The notes below the pieces were generated by a model. That model worked only from the letters and a program-made list of their open reading frames with translations. It made no database searches and was not told the origin of the DNA. The translations under genes and the position numbers were made by a program. Below, piece after piece: positions 8,525 through 14,994 of a DNA stretch of 64,000 nucleotides. This DNA comes from JBBIQH01 sp964475945 (GTDB lineage Archaea > Thermoproteota > Nitrososphaeria > Nitrososphaerales > Nitrosocaldaceae). The DNA is taken from positions 1 through 64,000 of the forward strand of contig CAYYYF010000004.1 in assembly GCA_964475945.1 (NCBI GenBank), read 5' to 3'. The first letter of the stretch is position 1; each line of letters opens with the position of its first letter.

Positions 8525-9264
8525 GCTTCTTTGAAAGGATAAGAGAATCTGCAGAGAGGAATAAAAGCAGGGTAGTTCTTGCATTGGATACTACAGATGT
8601 AAGCAAGGTATACAAGATGATAGATATACTTGCTGAGCATGTATGTTCAATAAAACTTAACATGCACCTTATATTACAATTGGATATAGATGGGTTAAAG
8701 GGTATAAATGAGTATGCACACTCAAAGGGGTTGCAGAGTATAGCAGATATAAAACTTAACGATATACCTAATACCAATACCTATGCGATAGAGCACCTTT
8801 ATAGAGCAGGGTTTGATGCACTAACACTAAACCCTATAATAGGGTATAGTGCTTTAAATAATGCAATAAGCAACATTCATACAAGAGGTATGGGTGCAAT
8901 AGCATTGGTATATATGAGTCATGTTAGTGCACAGGATACATATGGCATGAGCATAAGGTATGAGCATAAGGGTTATACAATAGATAGGCTATACATGCTA
9001 TTCTTAGCATGGGCAGTTGAATGTAATGCAGATGGTGTCGTAGTTGGTGCAACTAGACCGAATATAGTAAAGGAGTGTAATAACTATATTGCAAGTAGAG
9101 GGGCTAATACTGCAATCTTCTCCCCAGGGGTAGATGCTCAGGGAGGGGATGCAAGACTTGCTATAGAGAGTGGTAGTGAGTATATTATAGTAGGACGTAG
9201 TGTAATAGATTCGGATAACCCAGTTAATAAAGTATTAAGACTGAAGGGGTTATATAGAACATGA
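8521..9264 (+). CDS. pyrF: Orotidine 5'-phosphate decarboxylase
   Basis: The 247-residue TIM-barrel protein has the diagnostic active-site tetrad in ADIKLNDIPNT (the D-x-K-x-x-D motif), the early VVLALDTTD strand, and the phosphate-binding end PGVDAQGGD plus IIVGRSVI. It decarboxylates OMP to UMP, the last step of de novo UMP synthesis. It belongs to the group with an extended barrel like other archaeal versions. The start overlaps the stop of the preceding unknown gene. Confidence 0.93.
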   Translation: MSFFERIRESAERNKSRVVLALDTTDVSKVYKMIDILAEHVCSIKLNMHLILQLDIDGLKGINEYAHSKGLQSIADIKLNDIPNTNTYAIEHLYRAGFDALTLNPIIGYSALNNAISNIHTRGMGAIALVYMSHVSAQDTYGMSIRYEHKGYTIDRLYMLFLAWAVECNADGVVVGATRPNIVKECNNYIASRGANTAIFSPGVDAQGGDARLAIESGSEYIIVGRSVIDSDNPVNKVLRLKGLYRT

Positions 9265-9273
9265 TTAAGATTA

Positions 9274-9717
9274 TTACATTTCATTGCTCATCATGTAATT
9301 ATACCTAGTCTTTAAGAACCTTGCAGCCTCCCTTAGCACATTCTTTGAGTTCTTGTAGGTTAGTATATCCATTATCTCATCATAGACACCCCATCTGTAA
9401 TCGTTATGCTCATAAGATAGCCTTACCTCTAGAATATCTGTATATGCTAGGTAATAGATCACTGCCTTATGCACAAGCCTACCAGCACGTCTATACATGT
9501 ACTCAACTACACTCTTAAACCCGTCAATAAACTCAATATTATATATACTAGTCTCCTCCTTAACCTCCCTCCTAACTGTTGTTAACTCATCCTCACCATC
9601 CTCTATATTCCCCTTCGGGAAGTCCCAGTGTCCAGCAGTGTAGTGCAGTACAAGATATATGGGCTCTTTATCCTTTATATTAAATAAGACTGCACCAGCA
9701 GAACGTTCCTCTTGCAT
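9274..9717 (-). CDS. NUDIX hydrolase, Ap4A-hydrolase-like
   Basis: The 147-residue protein has a NUDIX box beginning GNIEDGEDE and ending RREVKEETS; the pattern G-x5-E-x7-R-E-x2-E-E is complete, with serine replacing the usual glycine after the EE pair. The FPKGN lead-in and the early AGAVLFN strand are typical of diadenosine polyphosphate hydrolases. It probably cleaves dinucleoside polyphosphates or similar nucleotides in the cytoplasm. It is convergent with pyrF, 9 bp apart. Confidence 0.88.
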   Translation of the reverse strand: MQEERSAGAVLFNIKDKEPIYLVLHYTAGHWDFPKGNIEDGEDELTTVRREVKEETSIYNIEFIDGFKSVVEYMYRRAGRLVHKAVIYYLAYTDILEVRLSYEHNDYRWGVYDEIMDILTYKNSKNVLREAARFLKTRYNYMMSNEM

Positions 9718-9790
9718 TAGTAGATTATTGTATTTACCTTCATAAATTTATTTTGGAGTAAGAAGCAAGATATAATAGAGATGGTTTTAA

Positions 9791-10069
9791 ATGCATATCA
9801 TGGTAAAGTGTTCAAAGTGTGGGAATGAGATAGATGCACGTATAGAGTTGGATAATAGGGCAAAGAGCTACAATGCATGCCACAACTGCTGGAATGAGTG
9901 GGTAAGGTATAGCATAATGGTAATAAATGATCTTAGACTTGATATGTCTATAGCAGAGCATAGGCAACTGCTTAAGAAGTATGAAAGGATATTCTTTGGT
10001 GTTGAGAGGCTAGATGAGGGCTTGAGGGATGTAAGCAAGGAGGATGAGAGGGTACCAGATAAACGATAA
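9791..10069 (+). CDS. Zinc ribbon fused to a YggX-like (Fe(II)-trafficking family) helical segment
   Basis: The 92-residue protein has two CxxC pairs (C7/C10 and C30/C33) and then a helical segment CWNEWVRYSIMVINDLRLDM followed by H-R-Q-L-L-K-K-Y-E-R-I-F-F-G. That second part closely resembles the core of bacterial YggX, in which W-x-x-W, I-N-E-x-R-L-N and a terminal FFFG are conserved. YggX proteins protect Fe-S clusters from oxidative damage. In the bacterial family there is no zinc ribbon in front. The role here is inference; the architecture is what the sequence shows. ATG at 9800 is an alternative start. Confidence 0.75.
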   Translation: MHIMVKCSKCGNEIDARIELDNRAKSYNACHNCWNEWVRYSIMVINDLRLDMSIAEHRQLLKKYERIFFGVERLDEGLRDVSKEDERVPDKR

Positions 10070-10108
10070 ACAGCAATAAATAAATTATTAATTAATCTGC
10101 AGTTGTAA

Positions 10109-10576
10109 TCAATGCTTATAGCCTATTGTATCTAATGCATACTCTGGTAGAATCCTTATTATCTGCATCCTTTTATCTGCATCTATCTCATCTATCACTT
10201 GCCTTATATCCTTTGCAATTGATGTAGCAATCTCCTGCTGTAATGATCTAAATGTATCTACCAATGGTTTAAGGTCTATCTTGGTTAATACGCTAGGATT
10301 ATCAGCAAGTAGCATGGCATATATCTTGAATAATGATACTCTCTTCTCACGCTCAAACTCGTAGAGCAGTTCTATCCATGTCTTGAATAACCTTGCAACT
10401 ATACCCATATCCATACTTGGGAGTGCTTCTATAACGTTCTTTATCATCTCTACCCTATCGCTATACTCTAATGTAAAGAAGTCGTTGATCCTATTTCTCA
10501 TCATAGGCTTCCTTAGGAACTCTGGTATGCCAGCAAGTATCTGTATTATGTTACCTGCAACATTACTGCTGTTCAC
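10109..10576 (-). CDS. Conserved hypothetical all-helical protein
   Basis: A 155-residue protein that reads as a bundle of amphipathic helices with no cysteines and no membrane span. It starts with a short Asn-Ser stretch. No catalytic or binding motif was recognised. It is divergent from the DUF373 gene with 45 bp between the starts, so the two may share a promoter region. Function unknown. Confidence 0.68.
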   Translation of the reverse strand: MNSSNVAGNIIQILAGIPEFLRKPMMRNRINDFFTLEYSDRVEMIKNVIEALPSMDMGIVARLFKTWIELLYEFEREKRVSLFKIYAMLLADNPSVLTKIDLKPLVDTFRSLQQEIATSIAKDIRQVIDEIDADKRMQIIRILPEYALDTIGYKH

Positions 10577-10621
10577 ATTAGATAAATCAATATAGTTATA
10601 TTTTATCCCTTCCTAATTACT

Positions 10622-11749
10622 ATGATGCAAGGTAGCAAAGACAAGAGCATACTAGTACTCTGCATAGATAGAGATGATGATATAGGCACCAAGGCTAACA
10701 TCACAGCTCCTATAATAGGTAGGGATAACTGTATACATGCTGGGATAAGGCTTGCTATAGAGGATCCAGAGGATGCTGATGCAAATGCTATATTTGCTGC
10801 TGTAAAACTGTATGAGGAGCTCTTAAGCAAGGGCTACAAGACAGAGGTTGCCTTGCTTGCAGGCTCATATAATAGGGGGGTTGAGGCAGATGAGAGGATA
10901 GTGTACCAGTTGCATGATGTATTAGCAAAGTTTAGTGCAGATGCTGCAATAATGGTATCGGATGGTATGGATGATGAGGCAGTGTTACCTATCATACAAG
11001 GTATAGTACCAATTATATCTGTGCAGAGGATAATAATAAAGCATAGTAAGAGTGTAGAGTACTCATATGCCTTGCTAGGGCGTTATATAAAATCTTTAAT
11101 ATATGATCCTAGATACTCAAAGTTCTTCTTGGGAATACCTGGGGCACTGCTTCTAGCCTCTGGCTTATCTATCGTACTTAACTTTGCTGAGTATCTTATG
11201 CCTATACTCTTCATAATACTAGGCTCAATATTTATGGTGAGGGCATTTGATATAGACAGGGCTTTAATAAGCTTTACAAAGAGTAGCACTCCATCGAGCT
11301 TCATAAGGATATTCTCTCTACTTGCAGGGGTTATGATAATACTGACAGGGATAAACTCAGGTTATGTTAATGCTACATCATTAGTTAATACTAGCGATCC
11401 ATTAACAATACTCCTTAACAGAGGTATAATTGCATCGTTTATATCAAACATGCTACCATTACTATGGATAGGGCTAGGGGTTATATTTGGTGGTCATCTG
11501 CTAAGCGATGTATTCAAGAGCAATGCTAGACTCTTAAGCGATTCTCTAAGACTTGTAGTCTTAGGCTTATTCTACATACCTGCACAGCAAATGGTTGAGA
11601 TGGTAAAGGGCGAGGTTAACCCATTTACACTTGTATCATCACTGCTACTTGGTCTTGCTGTTACGCTCATAGCAGCAACTCTTGTATATGAGTATTATAG
11701 GAAGAAGAATAGCAGTAATAGTAGCAATAGCAGTAGCATACCTACATAA
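10622..11749 (+). CDS. DUF373 family membrane protein
   Basis: The 375-residue protein has a soluble N-terminal domain (about 1-170) with the DUF373 opening ILVLCIDRDDDIG and the following APIIGRDNC and GSYNRGVEADERI segments, then a membrane part with about five or six hydrophobic segments from residue 175 to 365. It ends in a serine/asparagine run (NSSNSSNSSS) coded by repeated agcagtaat-like triplets. DUF373 proteins are widespread in archaea and have no settled function. Identification of the family is good, the role unknown. Confidence 0.85.
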   Translation: MMQGSKDKSILVLCIDRDDDIGTKANITAPIIGRDNCIHAGIRLAIEDPEDADANAIFAAVKLYEELLSKGYKTEVALLAGSYNRGVEADERIVYQLHDVLAKFSADAAIMVSDGMDDEAVLPIIQGIVPIISVQRIIIKHSKSVEYSYALLGRYIKSLIYDPRYSKFFLGIPGALLLASGLSIVLNFAEYLMPILFIILGSIFMVRAFDIDRALISFTKSSTPSSFIRIFSLLAGVMIILTGINSGYVNATSLVNTSDPLTILLNRGIIASFISNMLPLLWIGLGVIFGGHLLSDVFKSNARLLSDSLRLVVLGLFYIPAQQMVEMVKGEVNPFTLVSSLLLGLAVTLIAATLVYEYYRKKNSSNSSNSSSIPT

Positions 11750-11779
11750 TTTATTAGGAAGCCAAGGTTAAAAGATAAC

Positions 11780-11947
11780 ATGAAGGTCAAATGCCCAAGG
11801 TGTGGATCTATAGCAGTCTTAGAGAACAACTTCTCTAGGGTTAGGTGTAGTAAGTGTATGCTAGATGTTACATATGGAGAGTATGTTCAGATACTTGCTT
11901 ATACAGATCCTAGGTATAGGGATATACTGAATGATTATAACCCATAA
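11780..11947 (+). CDS. Small zinc-ribbon protein (55 aa)
   Basis: A short ORF, ATG 11780 to TAA 11947, codes for MKVKCPRCGSIAVLENN and so on, with CPRC (C5, C8) and CSKC (C23, C26) forming a zinc ribbon, followed by an acidic-aromatic tail. It lies between the DUF373 gene and a membrane protein gene on the same strand with 30 and 17 bp gaps, consistent with an operon. Codon use matches neighbours, and the start follows an AAAGATAAC stretch. Function unknown; nucleic-acid or protein binding is possible. Confidence 0.7.
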   Translation: MKVKCPRCGSIAVLENNFSRVRCSKCMLDVTYGEYVQILAYTDPRYRDILNDYNP

Positions 11948-11964
11948 CCTTAGATAGAGATATA

Positions 11965-12567
11965 ATGATATACCTATTAATGCTGAACCTAGCGGGGTTT
12001 ATAGCAAGCCTCCTTATAGGATTTAACTCATACAAGGGGTATAGGGTAACCCTTAGCCCTACAATGCTAAGACTATGCATAGCATTCCTATCACTCTCCC
12101 TAACATTTCTACTCAATGCTATTAATCTGCACTCAATAACATTCATATCTACTGCAGTAGCATACTTCTTCCTAGCCTATGCATACAATATACAGAGTGG
12201 TTTTAAGCATATGATACCCTTGTTTGCATTGATAACATTCGCAATATCTCCATTCTTTAACATATCTGGTAACGCTGTAGAGTATGTTAGTAGGGCAGTA
12301 GCATTCATACTCGTAGTTTATGGTAGCACGCAGAGCATGGTTACAGCATTACCAAAGGTAAGGATGAATCCATTCCCATTGCTTGTATCGATAGGCTTAT
12401 CATTACTAGCGTTAGGAGAGTTTGTATCATGGTATGCCCTTATATTCGTTGATGTTATAATTTACTCTTATGTATCTGTTACAATAAAAGTGAGCGGTCT
12501 TGCATTGATATATGTAACGATGCGTATATTATCACTTAAAAGGCTTAGCAGTGGTAGTAACCAATAA
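11965..12567 (+). CDS. Hypothetical polytopic membrane protein
   Basis: The 200-residue protein consists almost wholly of hydrophobic segments, about six transmembrane helices (roughly 2-20, 34-52, 57-75, 83-98, 105-125, 133-190 as two), with a short basic C-terminus (KRLSSGSNQ). No transport or enzyme motif was found. It follows the 55-residue zinc-ribbon gene closely. Function unknown. Confidence 0.68.
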   Translation: MIYLLMLNLAGFIASLLIGFNSYKGYRVTLSPTMLRLCIAFLSLSLTFLLNAINLHSITFISTAVAYFFLAYAYNIQSGFKHMIPLFALITFAISPFFNISGNAVEYVSRAVAFILVVYGSTQSMVTALPKVRMNPFPLLVSIGLSLLALGEFVSWYALIFVDVIIYSYVSVTIKVSGLALIYVTMRILSLKRLSSGSNQ

Positions 12568-12595
12568 CAAATTAAAATTAAAATGGTTTATAGGA

Positions 12596-12709
12596 TCAGT
12601 ATTCCTCAAACTCCTCTTCTATATCCTCTTCTATATCCTCCTCAAAGTCTTCCTCTATATCCTCCTCAAACTCCTCCTCCTCAAACTCCTCTTCTTCCTC
12701 TCTTACCAT
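12596..12709 (-). CDS. 37-residue hyper-acidic peptide
   Basis: A short ORF from ATG 12709 to TGA 12596 codes for MVREEEEEFEEEEFEED and continues with EEDF/EEDI repeats to a final Tyr. Of 37 residues, 28 are Glu or Asp, and Phe or Ile recurs every four or five residues, giving an amphipathic acidic helix. A start codon, a single frame of 37 sense codons and the absence of any frame-breaking base argue for a real gene. A TATA-like stretch (tattaataaat) lies just upstream at about 12731-12741. Acidic peptides of this sort can mimic DNA or bind basic proteins; this is speculation. Confidence 0.55.
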   Translation of the reverse strand: MVREEEEEFEEEEFEEDIEEDFEEDIEEDIEEEFEEY

Positions 12710-12808
12710 GGATTCTTATCAAGCAGTTGAACTATTAATAAATATTTGCCCTACTTGTGTGTGCTATCCCTAGCATAGTATAAATTAAATCTAGATAATA
12801 ATGCGTGT

Positions 12809-13348
12809 ATGCAAAAGCAAGACAAGGAGTTCAATCTTATAGTTACAACATTCAGATACGCAGAGCGTGATGCATACAATGAGTTGCTTGAATTGCTTGG
12901 TGGCATTGGAGATGATAATGCAAAGATATCTTATACCAGCATATCTGGCTTACTCTTATGCTATACCAATCTAAATCCTTTCGATGTGATTAATGCTCTC
13001 TATGCTATAGTAAAGGAGGAGCCATGGAGGATAAGATATATATTAAGATGTATACCTGTAGAGGAGGTTGTAGATACATACATAGAGGAGATAAGCGAAG
13101 CATGTATAAGGCTTGTAGATGCAAAGATTAGCATGCATGAGAGTTTTAGGATAACAGTTGAGAAGAGGCACTCATCTATCCATATCATGGATATAATAAA
13201 GGCTATAGCAGAGCGTATAGACAGAAGGGTTGATCTTAGGAACTATGACTGGAATATACTGGTAGAGGTTGTAGGTAGCAAGAGCGGTATATCTGTGCTT
13301 AAAGCAAAAGATGTATTCAGTAGTGTTAAGGTTAAGCGTTATCTGTAG
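12809..13348 (+). CDS. THUMP-domain protein (Tan1-like)
   Basis: The 179-residue protein has the layout of a stand-alone THUMP domain. The ferredoxin-like N-terminal part starts FNLIVTTFRYAERDAYNELLELL, and the THUMP core includes ILRCIPVEE, FRITVEKRHSSI and VLKAKDVFSSVKVKRYL. THUMP domains bind the acceptor end of tRNA; Tan1 helps tRNA cytidine acetylation. No catalytic domain is attached, so it is probably an accessory subunit. Its end overlaps tail to tail by 10 bp with the Cgi121 gene, another tRNA-modification gene. Confidence 0.85.
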   Translation: MQKQDKEFNLIVTTFRYAERDAYNELLELLGGIGDDNAKISYTSISGLLLCYTNLNPFDVINALYAIVKEEPWRIRYILRCIPVEEVVDTYIEEISEACIRLVDAKISMHESFRITVEKRHSSIHIMDIIKAIAERIDRRVDLRNYDWNILVEVVGSKSGISVLKAKDVFSSVKVKRYL

Positions 13349-13878
13349 AGTAGGTTTGCCCTCTCAGCAAGTATACCTACTATAGCCTTATAGCTATCAT
13401 CAGCTATGGTTGAGCATAACTCCTCTATATTATGTAGTGCTATTATATGCTCATATTCTTTAGAATCTTTACTTCTATCTTCAGTAAAGATTATGCTTAG
13501 CCTATCCCCTAACCTTACAAGAGCATCATACCTATGCCATGCTATAACCATAGCATCGTTAATCCCATGCCTTAGACCCACAACCTCTATAGCCCTTGCT
13601 ATCTGGTCTGTGCATGCTAACCTTAGTAGCATATCCATCTCAACCCTCTCTGCAAGCAAGATTTTCCTCTTCTCAGCTTCTATGCTTTGCTTAACAACCT
13701 CTACTACATGCTCTCTGCCTAGTATGTTATCTGTATTAACCACTTGTATATGCAGAGTATCATCCATACCCTTAATATCCATCAAGAACCTTGCAGGGTT
13801 ATCTATGAATACAGTGAAGTTAAAGAGCATTACATAAAGGTCACCTCCCTCTCCTAGCCTTACTATCTCATACCTCAT
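13339..13878 (-). CDS. cgi121: KEOPS complex subunit Cgi121
   Basis: The protein matches the Cgi121 family: IQVVNTDNILGREHVVEVVK, then ERVEMDMLLRLACTDQIARAIEVVGLRHG, the conserved E-x-L-L-R-L-x-x-x-x-Q-I-x-x-A-I core. Cgi121 binds Bud32 and the 3' end of tRNA in KEOPS, which makes the N6-threonylcarbamoyl group at A37. The frame is open up to 13923, but ATG 13878 was chosen because GGTGG, a Shine-Dalgarno-like site, lies just in front. This gives an 11-bp overlap with the ubiquitin-like gene upstream. It is the last gene of an eS17 - ubiquitin-like - cgi121 operon. Confidence 0.82.
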   Translation of the reverse strand: MRYEIVRLGEGGDLYVMLFNFTVFIDNPARFLMDIKGMDDTLHIQVVNTDNILGREHVVEVVKQSIEAEKRKILLAERVEMDMLLRLACTDQIARAIEVVGLRHGINDAMVIAWHRYDALVRLGDRLSIIFTEDRSKDSKEYEHIIALHNIEELCSTIADDSYKAIVGILAERANLLYR

Positions 13879-14134
13879 TACTTCCACCATGCACAACTGT
13901 AAGTATGCTAACCTGATCACCACTATTTACTACTGCATCTAAACCACCAAGTAGAGAAGCCTCTACACCATTTATCACAACTATTATATTATTATATGTA
14001 AATACATTAGGATCATTACCCATACTTGCTAGGAATGATAGTAACTCCCTTACTGCTAACCTATCAGCATTAATATCTACATGCTCTCTACCAATGCTCC
14101 TCTTTGCTCCACCAAGAAGCCTAACCCTTATCAT
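13868..14134 (-). CDS. MoaD/ThiS/Urm1-type ubiquitin-like protein
   Basis: The 88-residue protein is a beta-grasp protein: RVRLLGGAKRSIG at the start, INADRLAVRELLSFL, and INGVEASLLGGLDAVVNSGDQVSILTVVHGG at the end. The Gly-Gly pair (83-84) after VVH is the site which an E1-like enzyme adenylates in MoaD, ThiS, Urm1 and SAMP proteins. Here four more residues (SNEV) follow, so it would have to be trimmed or may act uncleaved. The start overlaps the eS17 stop by 4 bp (ATGA), and cgi121 overlaps its own stop. It may be a sulfur carrier for tRNA thiolation or a protein modifier. No E1 gene is in the window. Confidence 0.8.
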   Translation of the reverse strand: MIRVRLLGGAKRSIGREHVDINADRLAVRELLSFLASMGNDPNVFTYNNIIVVINGVEASLLGGLDAVVNSGDQVSILTVVHGGSNEV

Positions 14135-14376
14135 TCTTGCACTTGCTCTTTTATATCCTCCTGCTCTTGACCTTGCTCCTGCATACTTGAGTCTTCCTTC
14201 TCTACTCCCTTACTCATCATATACCTAGTTATGTATCCTGCAACCTCATTCCTAAGCTCCTTTGATCTGAATATTGCTACCTTGTTAAGTAACTGCTTGT
14301 TACTCTCAAAGTCAGTGGTAAACATACCATCATACCTCTCTATTAACTGCATAGCGATCCTTCTTATCCTATTCAT
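14131..14376 (-). CDS. rps17e: Ribosomal protein eS17
   Basis: The 81-residue protein is eS17: RRIAMQLIERYDGMFTTDFESNKQLLN followed by SKELRNEVAGYITRYM, both family signatures. It is part of the small ribosomal subunit. After the conserved 60 residues there is a Gln/Glu-rich tail (about 25 residues, QEQGQEQEDIKEQVQE) not seen in most short archaeal versions. It is the first gene of a translationally overlapping operon with the ubiquitin-like protein and Cgi121. Confidence 0.9.
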   Translation of the reverse strand: MNRIRRIAMQLIERYDGMFTTDFESNKQLLNKVAIFRSKELRNEVAGYITRYMMSKGVEKEDSSMQEQGQEQEDIKEQVQE

Positions 14377-14566
14377 GATTAGAGTCTGATGATGATAGGC
14401 TATTTATCCCTTTATATTTATGCTGTATCATCTATGTTCTTAAAGGTATTCATGAAATTATATCAATGGATGTAAGATGGATAAATAAAATTGTTTACCA
14501 TTTTGAGTATCTAAACTATACTAAAAATAATCACCCTTCAGAGTATAGATTAAACGTTTGATACTT

Positions 14567-14580
14567 TACTATTAATAGTA
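14567..14580. promoter_or_regulatory. Palindrome in the gene-free stretch 14377-14650
   Basis: TACTATTAATAGTA is a perfect 14-bp palindrome. A second looser inverted pair (AGTAT at about 14542, ATACT at about 14561) brackets AAACGTTT. The 274-bp interval lies between the divergent eS17 operon and a small membrane-anchor gene and otherwise contains only AT-rich sequence. It could be an operator for the + strand gene, or chance in AT-rich DNA. Confidence 0.3.
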
Positions 14581-14650
14581 TAATAAATAACCTATTCATT
14601 CTATCTTGTTACTTAATAATTCTTTTTTATCTCTCTTGAATCTGTTAGGT

Positions 14651-14818
14651 ATGAGGTGTAAGTGTGGAGTAGTATTAGATAAGCCATGGATGGTAAGGGC
14701 CCATAGATGTGAGTATATAGTAATTAGGGAGGAGAGAAGAAGGTTCTGGAAGAGGTTCATAATGGTAGAGTGTATACTTGTAGCATTCATTATAATAACA
14801 TACATGCTAAGGATATAA
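14651..14818 (+). CDS. Small CxC-containing membrane-anchored protein
   Basis: A 55-residue protein, taken from ATG 14651 (MRCKCGVVLDKPWM); the frame is open to a TTG at 14606. A Cys-x-Cys and a later Cys near the N-terminus suggest a small metal site, and residues about 33-52 (RFIMVECILVAFIIITYML) form one transmembrane helix. It is followed 42 bp later by another tiny zinc-ribbon gene. No family was recognised. Confidence 0.55.
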   Translation: MRCKCGVVLDKPWMVRAHRCEYIVIREERRRFWKRFIMVECILVAFIIITYMLRI

Positions 14819-14860
14819 CCAACAGTAAGTAAATAAATAGTAATGAGTAACTAATAAAGG

Positions 14861-14983
14861 ATGGAAGGTAAAGAGGATACAATCTGCCCTATCTGTAATG
14901 TAAGCATGATTAGGCTAAAGGGTGGAGGATGCCTACTCATCTGCCCTAACTGTGGTGCAAGGATAGTATGCTCAGATATCTAG
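14861..14983 (+). CDS. Small zinc-ribbon protein (40 aa)
   Basis: ATG 14861 to TAG 14983 codes for 40 residues with CPIC (C9, C12) and CPNC (C28, C31) and an extra C24 and C37. The knuckle spacing is that of an archaeal zinc ribbon. It sits between the small CxC membrane protein and the convergent end of polB. Very short ORFs are hard to prove, but two perfect CxxC knuckles in frame with ordinary codon use make it likely. Function unknown. Confidence 0.6.
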   Translation: MEGKEDTICPICNVSMIRLKGGGCLLICPNCGARIVCSDI

Positions 14984-14994
14984 CATTATAATAC

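Noticed and set aside
13339..13923. Longer Cgi121 start at 13923
   Set aside because: It would overlap the ubiquitin-like gene by 56 bp and has no ribosome binding site; ATG 13878 follows GGTGG.
14377..14650. A gene in the gap between eS17 and the small CxC protein
   Set aside because: All frames are short or broken; only AT-rich sequence and a palindrome are visible.
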